A DNA stretch of 64,000 nt from Marinobacter halotolerans (GTDB lineage: Bacteria > Pseudomonadota > Gammaproteobacteria > Pseudomonadales > Oleiphilaceae): the NCBI RefSeq assembly GCF_008795985.1, contig NZ_VMHP01000002.1:1240001-1304000 (forward strand), read 5' to 3'. Of the stretch, positions 1 through 9,346 are shown piece after piece. A program made the position numbers and the translations under genes. The stretch's first letter is position 1. Each line of letters starts with the position of its first letter. Under the pieces are notes generated by a model. That model did no database searches, was not told the origin of the DNA, and was given only the letters and a program-made list of their open reading frames with translations.

Positions 1-2548
1 CGTCCAGATCGTCGTCGTCAGTTTCAGCAATTCGCTCAACGCCGACCAGACGCTCGTCTTCCTGGCTTAACTTGATCAACCGAACACCCTGCGTATTCCG
101 GCTCAGCACCGAGACTTCATCGGTCCGCGTTCTGACCAGTGTGCCCTTGTCAGAGATCAGCATCATTTCGTCGCCTTCCCACAACTGCAGCGCAGTCACC
201 AGGTTGCCATTGCGCTCAGAGCATTGCATTGCAATAACGCCCTGGCTTCCGCGGCTATAGGTGGGGAACTCATCGAAATTGGTGCGCTTGCCATAGCCGT
301 TCTCACTGGCCGTCAGCAGAACTGTATTCTCCTGCGGAATAATCAGTGAAACGACATGGTGTCCTTCCGGCATTTTGATACCACGCACACCACGCGCGGT
401 GCGGCTCATCGGACGCACGGCTTCTTCATTAAAGCGTACAGCTTTGCCAGCGGTGGAGAACAGCATGACCTCGGCATCACCCTTGGTGATAGCGGTGCCG
501 ATCAGGGTGTCTCCTTCATCGAGATTCAATGCGATCAGGCCACTGCTACGAGGACGGGAAAAGTTCGGCAGCGGTGTTTTCTTCACAACACCCGCGGACG
601 TAGCCATCAACACGTACTGGTCTTCCGGATAATCCCGGACGGGCAGGAAGGAGGTGATGCGCTCACCCTCTTCCAGCGGCAGGATATTCACCATCGGACG
701 ACCACGGGACGCGCGGCTGGCACGGGGAATCTCGAACACCCGCAACCAGTAGACCTTGCCGCGGTTAGAGAAACACAGAATGGTATCGTGGGAGTTAGCG
801 ACCAGCAGTTTCTCGACAAAATCCTCGTCTTTCATGGACGTTGCCGCCTTGCCGCGGCCACCACGGCGCTGGGCCTGGTAATCTTCCACCGCCTGGGTCT
901 TGGCATAACCACCATGGGAGATGGTCACCACCAGATCTTCCTCGTCGATCAGATCGGCGATGGTCAGGTCCCGTTTGGAACTGGTGATTTCAGTCAGGCG
1001 CTTGTCGCCGAATTCAGTAACGACGGCTTCCAGCTCCTCACGGATAACCTCCATCAGGCGGTTCGGGTTGCCCAGAATCTCCAGCAGTTCCGCGATCTTC
1101 TCCAGAATTTCCTTGTATTCGTTCTGAAGCTTCTCGGTTTCAAGGCCGGTCAGTCGATGCAGACGCAGATCCAGAATGGCCTGAGCCTGTTCCGGTGACA
1201 GATGATAAAGGCCGTTACGAAGACCAAAGATCTCCGGCAGGTCGTCCGGGCGGCAGGCGTCTTCCCCTGCGCGCTCCAGCATCGCCAGCACGTCACCCGG
1301 GGACCAGCCCTGGGCCATCAGCTTTTCCTTGGCTTCCGCGGCGGCCGGCGAGGATTTGATCAGCGCAATGATTTCATCGATATTCGCCAGCGCAACGGTC
1401 AGACCTTCCAGAATGTGGCCGCGCTCACGGGCCTTGCGCAGCTCATAGATGGTGCGGCGGGTGACCACTTCCCGGCGATGGCGGATAAAGGCATCCAGCA
1501 TCTGCTTGAGGTTCAGGATCTTGGGCTCGCCGTTGATCAGGGCGACCATGTTGATACCGAACACGGTTTGCAACTGGGTATGGGCAAACAGGTTGTTGAC
1601 CACCACGTCCGGGTTTTCACCGCGGCGCAGCTCGATCACTACCCGGATACCTTCCTTGTTGGACTCGTCCCGCAGCTCGGAAATGCCCTCAAGGCGCTTC
1701 TCTTTAACCAGCTCGGCAATCTTTTCGATCAGGCGGGCCTTGTTGAGCTGATACGGCAGCTCGGTAATGATGATGGCGTCGCGATTGGTCTTGTTGTCGT
1801 GCTCGATTTCGTGGCGGGCGCGGATGTAAATGCGACCACGGCCGGTACGGTAGGCTTCAACAATGCCGGCACGGCCATTAATGATGGCCTCTGTAGGGAA
1901 ATCCGGGCCGGGAATGTATTCCATCAGATCATCGACAGTCAGGTCCGGGTTGTCGATCAGCGCGAGGCAGCCGTTCACGATCTCGGTCAGGTTATGGGGC
2001 GGAATGTTGGTCGCCATACCCACCGCAATGCCGGAAGACCCATTCACCAGCAGGTTGGGAATCCGCGTCGGCAGCACATCGGGAATCTGTTCGGTGCCGT
2101 CATAGTTGGGAACGTAGTCAACGGTTTCCTTGTCCAGATCCGCCAGCAGCGAGTGGGCAATCTTTTCCATGCGGATTTCGGTGTAACGCATGGCGGCCGC
2201 GTTGTCGCCGTCAATGGAACCAAAGTTACCCTGACCATCTACCAGCGGATACCTCAGGGAAAACGGCTGAGCCATACGAACGATGGTGTCGTAGACAGCA
2301 GAGTCACCGTGGGGGTGATACTTACCAATAACGTCGCCCACCACACGGGCAGATTTCTTGTAGGCCTTGTTCCAGTCGTTGTTAAGCTCGGACATGGCGA
2401 ATAGCACACGGCGATGCACCGGCTTGAGGCCGTCCCGTACATCCGGAAGTGCCCGGCCGACAATAACGCTCATAGCGTAATCGAGGTAGGACTGCTTCAG
2501 TTCGTCTTCAATATTTACCGGCAGGATCTCTTTGGCTAGTTCACCCAT
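1..2548 (-). CDS. gyrA: DNA gyrase subunit A (3' end outside window)
   Basis: Breaks, passes and reseals DNA strands as the A subunit of the A2B2 gyrase that introduces negative supercoils. The reverse strand reads continuously from ATG at 2546-2548 ([18 protein letters not shown]...) to the window edge, about 849 codons; the C-terminus lies beyond position 1. The catalytic tyrosine is Tyr122 in AAMRYTEIR (codon at 2183-2185). The quinolone-determining region reads [10 protein letters not shown], with Ser83 and Asp87 as in susceptible E. coli. The C-terminal beta-pinwheel begins around residue 530 and includes the GyrA-box-like QRRGGRGK. The purU stop lies 138 bp upstream on the same strand, so gyrA probably has its own promoter. 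Long open frames on the opposite strand are high-GC shadows. Confidence 0.97.
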   Translation of the reverse strand, partial: MGELAKEILPVNIEDELKQSYLDYAMSVIVGRALPDVRDGLKPVHRRVLFAMSELNNDWNKAYKKSARVVGDVIGKYHPHGDSAVYDTIVRMAQPFSLRYPLVDGQGNFGSIDGDNAAAMRYTEIRMEKIAHSLLADLDKETVDYVPNYDGTEQIPDVLPTRIPNLLVNGSSGIAVGMATNIPPHNLTEIVNGCLALIDNPDLTVDDLMEYIPGPDFPTEAIINGRAGIVEAYRTGRGRIYIRARHEIEHDNKTNRDAIIITELPYQLNKARLIEKIAELVKEKRLEGISELRDESNKEGIRVVIELRRGENPDVVVNNLFAHTQLQTVFGINMVALINGEPKILNLKQMLDAFIRHRREVVTRRTIYELRKARERGHILEGLTVALANIDEIIALIKSSPAAAEAKEKLMAQGWSPGDVLAMLERAGEDACRPDDLPEIFGLRNGLYHLSPEQAQAILDLRLHRLTGLETEKLQNEYKEILEKIAELLEILGNPNRLMEVIREELEAVVTEFGDKRLTEITSSKRDLTIADLIDEEDLVVTISHGGYAKTQAVEDYQAQRRGGRGKAATSMKDEDFVEKLLVANSHDTILCFSNRGKVYWLRVFEIPRASRASRGRPMVNILPLEEGERITSFLPVRDYPEDQYVLMATSAGVVKKTPLPNFSRPRSSGLIALNLDEGDTLIGTAITKGDAEVMLFSTAGKAVRFNEEAVRPMSRTARGVRGIKMPEGHHVVSLIIPQENTVLLTASENGYGKRTNFDEFPTYSRGSQGVIAMQCSERNGNLVTALQLWEGDEMMLISDKGTLVRTRTDEVSVLSRNTQGVRLIKLSQEDERLVGVERIAETDDDDLD

Positions 2549-2686
2549 CGAGAAAGGTTCCTTTGCATTTGCTGGAAGTCGTTTCAGGACCGTTCAACCG
2601 GCCCCATAGTTATTCTTTAACAAACCGCCAATACTACCACATTCAATCCCTTAGCGGGCCACGTGGGTTGCCTGGTCCGTCAAAAG

Positions 2687-3541
2687 TCAGTCAAAAACTA
2701 CTGTCTTGTTTTCATAGGTGATCACACGGTCTTCAATGTGCGCCCGGAGTCCCCGCGACAGCACGCTTTTCTCCACATCCTTGCCCAGGCGCACCATGTC
2801 TTCGATAGAGTCGCTGTGGCTGATGCGGATCACGTCCTGCTCGATAATGGGGCCTTCGTCCAGATCCTGGGTCACGTAGTGACAAGTGGCGCCAATCAGC
2901 TTTACGCCACGGCTGTATGCCTGATGGTATGGCCGGGCGCCGGCGAAGGACGGCAGAAAGCTGTGGTGAATATTGATGATTTTCCCCGCGTATTTTTCGC
3001 ACAGACTGGCGGGCAGTATCTGCATGTAACGGGCCAGCACCACCACATCGGTTTCGTGATGCTCGATCAGCCTGTCAATCTCGCCGAATGCCTCGTCACG
3101 GTTATTCTGGTTCACCGGCAGGCAATAGTATGGAATGTCGTGCCACTCCACCATTCGCCTCAAATCTTCATGGTTGGAAATCACTGCCACGATTTCGGCG
3201 TTAATTTCGCCGCTGTGCCAGCGGTGGAGCAGATCCGCGACGCAGTGGGATTCCTTGCTGCACATCAGAATGACTTTCTTCGGCCTGGCCGAATCGGCGA
3301 TATGCCAGTCCATACTGAATTCGCGAGCTATGGGCTCGAAGGCTGCGCGGAACTGGTCCAGGCCAAAGGGAATCGAACTGGCCTTGATCTCGTGACGCAT
3401 GAAAAACCAGCCGCTGTGGGTGTCGGCATGGTGACTCGCCTCAGTAATCCAGCCATTATAGGTCGACAGAAAATTACTGACCTTGGCCACGATTCCCACC
3501 CGGTCCGGGCATGAAATCACAAGACGATAGGTGTGCTCCAT
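2687..3541 (-). CDS. purU: Formyltetrahydrofolate deformylase
   Basis: Hydrolyses 10-formyl-THF to THF and formate, balancing one-carbon units and supplying formate for purine synthesis. The 284-residue product has an N-terminal ACT domain (about 1-80, starting MEHTYRLVISCPDRVGIVAKV) and a formyltransferase-fold domain (about 88-284) with the hallmark NIHHSFLPSF near residue 190 and the acidic loop TQDLDEGP. Length matches the usual 280-290 for PurU. The ACT domain separates it from PurN, which also occurs in this window at about 50.2 kb. It is divergent from ggt, with about 105 bp between the start codons, and lies upstream of gyrA on the same strand. Confidence 0.96.
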   Translation of the reverse strand: MEHTYRLVISCPDRVGIVAKVSNFLSTYNGWITEASHHADTHSGWFFMRHEIKASSIPFGLDQFRAAFEPIAREFSMDWHIADSARPKKVILMCSKESHCVADLLHRWHSGEINAEIVAVISNHEDLRRMVEWHDIPYYCLPVNQNNRDEAFGEIDRLIEHHETDVVVLARYMQILPASLCEKYAGKIINIHHSFLPSFAGARPYHQAYSRGVKLIGATCHYVTQDLDEGPIIEQDVIRISHSDSIEDMVRLGKDVEKSVLSRGLRAHIEDRVITYENKTVVFD

Positions 3542-3645
3542 CTAAGCCTTTCCTTACTCTTTATCTGGGAGAGCGGGCACCTGAACAGGCACCCTTAAAA
3601 TCGACCGGCTATCATAGCCTATCTGAGCATCAGAAACGAGGCAGA

Positions 3646-5424
3646 ATGAGGTACAGCAGCATGGACAGACGCCCCCCAAGGGTCACGCCGGTAAAAGCCT
3701 CAGCGGGCCGCTCAATGGCGACGATGTTAATCGCCGGAACCATCCTGCTTTGCGGTTCCGCCCTGGCCGGAGCGCAGGCTATTCTCGAAGGCGAACGCTT
3801 TCATCCGGTCACCGCCAGCCAGGGCATGGTAGTCACCAGCCATACGCTGGCCACAGAAGTTGCACTTGAGGTCTTGAAACAGGGCGGCAATGCCGTCGAT
3901 GCCGCGGTAACCGCCGGGTTTGCCCTGGCGGTTACCCAGCCTCGCTCCGGCAACATTGGCGGCGGTGGTTTCATGCTCTATGCCCCGGGCGATAGCGGTG
4001 AGGTGGAAGCAATTGATTACCGAGAGAAGGCCCCGGTAGCCGCCACTGAAACCATGTTCCAGGATGAGGACGGCAATGTGGTCCAGAACCGCAGCCGCTT
4101 CACGCACAAAGCCGCGGGCGTGCCCGGCACGGTGGCAGGGCTAGCCCTGGCTCTGGACAGGCATGGCACCCTGACACTCAAGCAGGCACTGGCACCGGCC
4201 ATTCGCCTGGCCCGCGACGGCTTTATCGTACCGGCCCGTTTCACCGAAGGCCTGGAGCAGGCCCGGGAACGCCTGGCGCGATGGCCCGCCACCCTGAATA
4301 CCTTCTATAAAAAAGATGGAACTGCCTGGCAGCCGGGCGAACGTTTCGTTCAGCCGGATCTGGCCAATACCCTTGAGCGGATAGCCAACCACGGCATCGA
4401 TGACTTCTACGAAGGCGAAACCGCAAAACTGATTGTCGCGGAAATGCAGCGTCACGACGGGCTGATTACGCTGGAAGACCTGCGTAACTACAAGCCGGCC
4501 GTGCGTCAGCCCATTCACGGCACCTATCGCGGCCACGATATCTACTCCATGTCTCCGCCCTCCTCCGGCGGCACCCACATTGTCCAGATCCTTAACATCC
4601 TTGAGGGCTACCCGATCGCTGCCATGGGCCATAATTCCGCGGCCGGGATTCATCACCTGGCCGAAGCCATGAAGCTGGCCTATGCCGACCGGGCAAAGTT
4701 TCTGGGAGACACCGATTTCGTGGAGGTGCCACTTGCCGGTCTGACCAGCAAGGCCTATGCAGAAGAGCTCCGTAATGGCATTGATCCGAAGCGTACCCGC
4801 CCTTCCGTAGAGATCAGTGCCGGCGACCCGACGGCTTTCGAGAGCCCAGAGACCACGCATTTCTCCATCGTGGACCGCTGGGGTAATGCCGTTTCCAACA
4901 CCTACACCATCAACTTCAGTTACGGTTCAGGTATCACAGTGGCGGGCGCCGGCTTTCTTCTCAATAACGAGATGGATGATTTCTCCGCCAAACCCGGTGT
5001 CCCCAACGCCTACGGATTGATTGGCGGCGAAGCAAACAGAATCGCACCAGAGAAGCGCATGCTCAGCTCCATGTCCCCCACTATTGTCCGGCGGGAGGGG
5101 CGGAACTATTTGGTTGCCGGCAGCCCTGGTGGCTCGAGGATTATTACCACCACCTTGCAGGTACTGCTGAATGTGATAGACCATGGCATGAATATACAAT
5201 CTGCCGTCAGCGTTCCCAGAATCCACCACCAATGGCTGCCGGATGAAATCCGCATTGAGCAGGGCATCAGCCCTGACACCGTTGAGCTCCTGGAAGGGAT
5301 GGGCCACAAGGTGGTTCAGAAGAGCGCCATGGGCGCTATTCAGAGTATCCTGATCGAACACGACGGCACCCTGAACGGCGGTGCAGATCCCCGCCGCAGT
5401 ACATCTTCAGCCATGGGTTATTGA
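3646..5424 (+). CDS. ggt: Gamma-glutamyltranspeptidase
   Basis: Periplasmic enzyme that cleaves the gamma-glutamyl bond of glutathione and related peptides, hydrolysing or transferring the glutamyl group. The frame is open upstream into purU, but ATG 3646, preceded by GAGG, is the sensible start; ATG 3661 is an alternative. The 592-residue product has an N-terminal hydrophobic signal (MLIAGTILLCGSALAGAQA). The proenzyme self-cleaves at the first Thr of ETTHFSIVD, Thr403 (codon 4852-4854), giving large and small subunits. The substrate-binding MSPPSSGG and SSMSPTIV motifs are present. A small YkoF-like gene follows 13 bp downstream. Confidence 0.95.
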   Translation: MRYSSMDRRPPRVTPVKASAGRSMATMLIAGTILLCGSALAGAQAILEGERFHPVTASQGMVVTSHTLATEVALEVLKQGGNAVDAAVTAGFALAVTQPRSGNIGGGGFMLYAPGDSGEVEAIDYREKAPVAATETMFQDEDGNVVQNRSRFTHKAAGVPGTVAGLALALDRHGTLTLKQALAPAIRLARDGFIVPARFTEGLEQARERLARWPATLNTFYKKDGTAWQPGERFVQPDLANTLERIANHGIDDFYEGETAKLIVAEMQRHDGLITLEDLRNYKPAVRQPIHGTYRGHDIYSMSPPSSGGTHIVQILNILEGYPIAAMGHNSAAGIHHLAEAMKLAYADRAKFLGDTDFVEVPLAGLTSKAYAEELRNGIDPKRTRPSVEISAGDPTAFESPETTHFSIVDRWGNAVSNTYTINFSYGSGITVAGAGFLLNNEMDDFSAKPGVPNAYGLIGGEANRIAPEKRMLSSMSPTIVRREGRNYLVAGSPGGSRIITTTLQVLLNVIDHGMNIQSAVSVPRIHHQWLPDEIRIEQGISPDTVELLEGMGHKVVQKSAMGAIQSILIEHDGTLNGGADPRRSTSSAMGY

Positions 5425-5437
5425 CCCAGGAGGTCTT

Positions 5438-5689
5438 ATGTATTTATCCGTGCAATTAAGCTGCTACCCCCTAGCCGATGACTATAAACCGCCCATCCGG
5501 GCGCTGATCGAACGACTGGAAAAAAGTGGTCTCGAGATTTATCCGGGGCGCATGAGCACAGAAATGTTCGGGGAGTACGATGACGTGATGCAGGTGTTAT
5601 CCGACACCATGAAATGGTCCTTCGAGACCTATGGCAAAGCGGTGTTCGTGGCCAAGATCATGGAAGGTGATCGTCGGCCACGAAACTAG
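5438..5689 (+). CDS. Small YkoF-like thiamine/HMP-binding domain protein
   Basis: 83-residue protein starting MYLSVQLSCYPLADDY at ATG 5438, which has a strong AGGAGG six bases upstream (5428-5433). The fold and motifs (an N-terminal beta strand, a central helix IRALIERLEKSGLEIYPG, then a MSTEMFGEYDDVM strand) resemble the stand-alone YkoF / MTH1187 (DUF77) family, members of which bind thiamine or hydroxymethylpyrimidine. It follows ggt by 13 bp and is probably co-transcribed, although no functional link is known. Its 3' end faces the aconitase gene with an 8-bp gap. Family assignment is by pattern only; the ligand is unknown. Confidence 0.7.
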   Translation: MYLSVQLSCYPLADDYKPPIRALIERLEKSGLEIYPGRMSTEMFGEYDDVMQVLSDTMKWSFETYGKAVFVAKIMEGDRRPRN

Positions 5690-5697
5690 GGGCCGGA

Positions 5698-7659
5698 TCA
5701 GGCGGCCATTGTCTGACGCATCATGTTCAGCAAACCACCCGCGATGATCATGCGAACCTGCCGATCGCTGAGATCGTGGGTGAGCTCATGGCGCTCGCCT
5801 GAGCGGCTGTTTTCGGCAAGGATTGTGTCGCCTGCTTCCAGCGCCTCCACCAGCCCGTGAAACACCAGCCCGTCACCCTGCTCAATACTGTCAAAGGTTT
5901 CCGGGGTGACGAATCGCAGGGGCAGCACACCGAAGCTGCACAGGTTCTGCCAGTGAATGCGCGAATAGCTCTTGGCAATCACCACCCGTACGCCAAGATA
6001 GCGGGGAGCCAGTGCCGCATGCTCCCGGCTTGAACCCTGCCCGTAGTTGTCGCCACCTACAATCACCGACCCACTGGCCTGGTAACGCTTTGCCCGCTCC
6101 GGATAACCAGTATCCAGCCGGGTATAGGTGAACTCACTGATGGCCGGGATATTACTGCGAAGCGGCAGTATCTCGGAGCCGGCCGGCAGGATATCGTCGG
6201 TGGACACATCGTCACCCACTTTGAGCAGAACCGGTGCCTCCAGCGATTCCGGAAGTCCGTTAAAGCTCGGCAAGGTGCTGATGTTCGGCCCTTTTTCAAC
6301 CATGCTCAGCTCGGGGTGCCGGGCGGGAGGACGAATGTTCCGGTCTTCCACATAGAAGGTCTTGCGCTCGTCGAAGACCGGATAGTCCATATCCAGGTCC
6401 CGCGGATCGGTAATCACCCCTGTCAATGCGGAAGCAGCGGCGGTTTCCGGGCTACAGAGGCACACCTTGTCCTCGCTGGTGCCGGAGCGGCCGGCAAAAT
6501 TTCTGGGTACTGTGCGCAGGCTGATCTGATCCGTTGCCGGTGCCTGGCCCATGCCAATACAGCCGTTACAGCCGGTCTGATGCAGGCGCGCGCCGGCACT
6601 CAGCAGATCCGTCAGATGGCCGAGCTCCACCAGATTTTCCAGGACCTGACGGGAGGTGGGGTTAATGTCGAACGACACCCGCTCATGCACCTGGCGCCCT
6701 TTCACCATTAACGCCGGGACCGCAAAATCACGCAGGCCGGGATTCGCGGACGAACCTATGTAGGCCTGATAGATGGGCTCACCTGCCACTTCTTTCACCG
6801 GGAACACTTTGCCGGGGCTGCTTGGCAGCGCAATGAGAGGCTCCAGCTTGCTCAGGTCAATCTCATCGTGAAGATCGTAGGTGGCGCCGGTGTCGGCTTC
6901 CAGTCTCTGGAAATCTTCTTCCCGATTTTGCTGCCTGAGAAAATCACGCACTGCGTCGTCCGCCGGAAATACCGTGGCGGTATGGCCCATTTCCTGGCCC
7001 ATGTTGGCGATCACATGGCGGTCCATGGCCGAAAGCTGTTTCAGGCCCGGCCCGTAATATTCGATGATCTTTCCGGCGCCACCCTTGACCCCGTGGCGGC
7101 GAAGCATTTCCAGAATCACATCTTTAGCGCTCACCCAGTCCGGCAGTTTGCCGGTGAGCTTCACCCCCATTACCCGGGGCATATTCAGATAGAAGGGCTC
7201 GCCGCACATGGCCATGGCCACAGACAGGCCGCCCGCGCCCATTGCCAGCATACCCAGAGAGCCTGCAGCACAAGTGTGGCTGTCGGAACCGAGCAGGGTC
7301 TTGCCAGGCTTGCCAAAACGTTCCATATGGACGGGATGACTGACACCGGAGCCTGCCGGGCTGAACCAGATTCCGAACTTTTCGCAGGCGCTTCGCAGGA
7401 ATACATGATCGTCAGGATTGCGGTGGTCAGTCTGCAACAGATTGTGGTCGACGTACTGGGCGGAAAGCTCGGTCTTGACCTGGTCCAGCCCCATAGCCTC
7501 GAGCTCCAGCATAACAAGCGTGCCGGTGGCGTCCTGGGTCAGAGTCTGATCAATGCCAAGCCCGATTTCCTCGCCGGGTTTCAGCTTTCCGGAAACCAGA
7601 TGCGATTCGATCAGCTTGGTGGCTACGTTACGCGGTTTACTCTTCGTCTGTTTCGTCAC
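5698..7659 (-). CDS. Aconitate hydratase, short (Aquifex-type)
   Basis: Probable [4Fe-4S] aconitase interconverting citrate and isocitrate. The 653 residues are much shorter than AcnA or AcnB (about 860-890) and fit the compact aconitase subfamily first defined in Aquifex. Cluster ligands are Cys130 in DSHTCAAG and Cys364/Cys367 in CNGCIGMG. The C-terminal swivel domain carries DDVSTDDILPAGS and the substrate loop GQGSSREHAA. The start is GTG (7657-7659) behind GGAGG. Isopropylmalate isomerase large-subunit relatives lack the fused swivel domain, which argues for aconitase. Whether it is the main TCA enzyme or a secondary one cannot be told here. Confidence 0.88.
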   Translation of the reverse strand: MTKQTKSKPRNVATKLIESHLVSGKLKPGEEIGLGIDQTLTQDATGTLVMLELEAMGLDQVKTELSAQYVDHNLLQTDHRNPDDHVFLRSACEKFGIWFSPAGSGVSHPVHMERFGKPGKTLLGSDSHTCAAGSLGMLAMGAGGLSVAMAMCGEPFYLNMPRVMGVKLTGKLPDWVSAKDVILEMLRRHGVKGGAGKIIEYYGPGLKQLSAMDRHVIANMGQEMGHTATVFPADDAVRDFLRQQNREEDFQRLEADTGATYDLHDEIDLSKLEPLIALPSSPGKVFPVKEVAGEPIYQAYIGSSANPGLRDFAVPALMVKGRQVHERVSFDINPTSRQVLENLVELGHLTDLLSAGARLHQTGCNGCIGMGQAPATDQISLRTVPRNFAGRSGTSEDKVCLCSPETAAASALTGVITDPRDLDMDYPVFDERKTFYVEDRNIRPPARHPELSMVEKGPNISTLPSFNGLPESLEAPVLLKVGDDVSTDDILPAGSEILPLRSNIPAISEFTYTRLDTGYPERAKRYQASGSVIVGGDNYGQGSSREHAALAPRYLGVRVVIAKSYSRIHWQNLCSFGVLPLRFVTPETFDSIEQGDGLVFHGLVEALEAGDTILAENSRSGERHELTHDLSDRQVRMIIAGGLLNMMRQTMAA

Positions 7660-7756
7660 GGGATAACCTCCATACGAGCCAGATTTCAGATACTCATACC
7701 CTTAATGATAGCTTCCAGATACACATTCTGCTGAGAAACCGTACAAGGCACTTGCC

Positions 7757-9337
7757 CTACTTCGGTGTCACCCGCAGTACACGCCCGTCAGCGCTGTCTG
7801 TCAGCAGGTAAACAGCCCCGTCCGGGCCGGTTTCCACGTCTCTGATACGCTCATCCAGCCCACCAAACAGGATGCCGACCTGCTTTGCCTCGCCATCTTC
7901 GAGCCTGACGCGATGTACCTGCCGCGTGACCAGGCCGCCAATCAGCAGATCGCCCCGCCACTGGGGAAACAGGTCGCCGCTGACAACCGTCATGCCAGAG
8001 GGCGCGATGGACGGCGTCCAGTGTAGAACCGGGCCCACCATACCCTCGCGCTCCTGATAGGGGGTTACACGGGCGCCGGTGTAATCCAGCCCGTAGCTGG
8101 CAACAGGCCAGCCATAGTTGGCACCGGGACGAATAATGTTGATCTCGTCACCACCACGGGGACCGTGCTCATGCGCAATCAGAAGGTCACGTTCACTGTC
8201 GTAAACCAGCCCCTGCACGTTTCGGTGCCCATAGCTGTATATCTCGCCCTGATACTGGTCGCTTCCGGCGTATGGATTATCGGCGGGCACACTGCCATCG
8301 GGATTGAGGCGGACAATGCTGCCGATATGGTTTTGCCGTCGCTGGGCCTGCTCCCGGTAATCAAAGCCGTCACCAAGGGTGAGCACCAGTGTGTTGTCCT
8401 GCAACCAGGCAAGGCGCCCGCCGTAGTGGGCGTTACCCGCCTTGGCCGGCTGCACCCGGAAAATCTCGGAAACGTCACTCAGCCCTTCTTCCCCGAGTTT
8501 CCCCCGGGCCAGACAGGTATGATTGGCTTCCATGGTGCCGCAGGCATAACTCAGGTAGATCATTCTGCTGCTCTGGAAATCCGGCGCGGGGAGCACCTCG
8601 AACAGCCCCGCCTGGGCCGAGGAAAACACCTCTGGCACGCCTTCCAGCGGGCCTGACATCACCTCGCCATCCGCCGTTAACAGGCGCAGTCTGCCGGCCC
8701 GCTCGGTCACCAACATTCGCCCATCTGGCAGGAAAGCCAGCGACCAGGGGTGCTCAAGGCCTGCGGCCAGTGTTTCCACCTTATAGCCAGGCACTTCTTG
8801 CGCCACAGCCTCTGACTGCGGAAGAGCCAGGCCGGCGCCTACGACAAGCAACATGACCGGTATCGCAGAATACCCATTGTGGCGGCGGGCGCCAGTCACC
8901 AGACGCGCAAACAGCCAACCGGCAAACGCCGCAGCCAGGAGCATCGACACCAGGCCCGCAAAACCACGTGTGGCGGCAATAAGCGTGGGCATGGGCGCCA
9001 GGGTATTCACCAGCACCAGAGTCGCCCAGAGCCCGATGGCGGCCGCGAGCGGGTAAAGCCACAGCCGGCTCACCTTGGCCGTGAACCTGACTACCAGCGA
9101 CGCCAGCCCCTGGGAACACAGAAAACTGAGCCCGAACAGAATGGCGTATAGAGGCGCAAAATTAAGCAGATCCTGGACACTGGTTTCCAACCGGGTCCAC
9201 AGACTGATCTCTACCCCCAGTGCTTGTAGCGCATACAGGTTGAACTGGGTCTGTATGAGACTGCCAAGTACCGAGCCAACGACCAGTGCCACTATGAAAG
9301 ACGGTATCGCTTTCCGCCAGGTCACAGAATCTGCCAT
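7757..9337 (-). CDS. PQQ-dependent sugar dehydrogenase-like protein with N-terminal membrane domain
   Basis: 526 residues in two parts. Residues about 10-150 hold four predicted membrane helices; a fifth hydrophobic stretch at about 160-180 (MLLVVGAGLALP...AVAQE) looks like a signal peptide with an AxA-type site. From about residue 185 the protein is a soluble-glucose-dehydrogenase-type beta propeller (ETLAAGLEHPWSLAFLPDGRMLVTERAGRL, in two segments; HRNVQGLVYD; HEHGPRGGDEIN), as in E. coli YliI aldose dehydrogenase. The propeller is expected to be periplasmic and to oxidise sugars using PQQ. The RBS AAGGA precedes ATG 9337. The GST gene ends 9 bp upstream, implying an operon. An internal GTG start at residue 147 is possible. 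Confidence 0.85.
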   Translation of the reverse strand: MADSVTWRKAIPSFIVALVVGSVLGSLIQTQFNLYALQALGVEISLWTRLETSVQDLLNFAPLYAILFGLSFLCSQGLASLVVRFTAKVSRLWLYPLAAAIGLWATLVLVNTLAPMPTLIAATRGFAGLVSMLLAAAFAGWLFARLVTGARRHNGYSAIPVMLLVVGAGLALPQSEAVAQEVPGYKVETLAAGLEHPWSLAFLPDGRMLVTERAGRLRLLTADGEVMSGPLEGVPEVFSSAQAGLFEVLPAPDFQSSRMIYLSYACGTMEANHTCLARGKLGEEGLSDVSEIFRVQPAKAGNAHYGGRLAWLQDNTLVLTLGDGFDYREQAQRRQNHIGSIVRLNPDGSVPADNPYAGSDQYQGEIYSYGHRNVQGLVYDSERDLLIAHEHGPRGGDEINIIRPGANYGWPVASYGLDYTGARVTPYQEREGMVGPVLHWTPSIAPSGMTVVSGDLFPQWRGDLLIGGLVTRQVHRVRLEDGEAKQVGILFGGLDERIRDVETGPDGAVYLLTDSADGRVLRVTPK

Positions 9338-9346
9338 GATTTTTCC

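Noticed and set aside
356..2404. Long forward-strand open frames (280 and 400 codons) across the start of the window
   Set aside because: They are antisense to gyrA, whose reading frame is unmistakable on the reverse strand; translations have no family resemblance and are typical of high-GC shadow frames.
8165..8856. Forward frames of 155-163 codons inside the PQQ-dehydrogenase locus
   Set aside because: They are antisense to a coding frame with clear propeller motifs and have no RBS or recognisable product.
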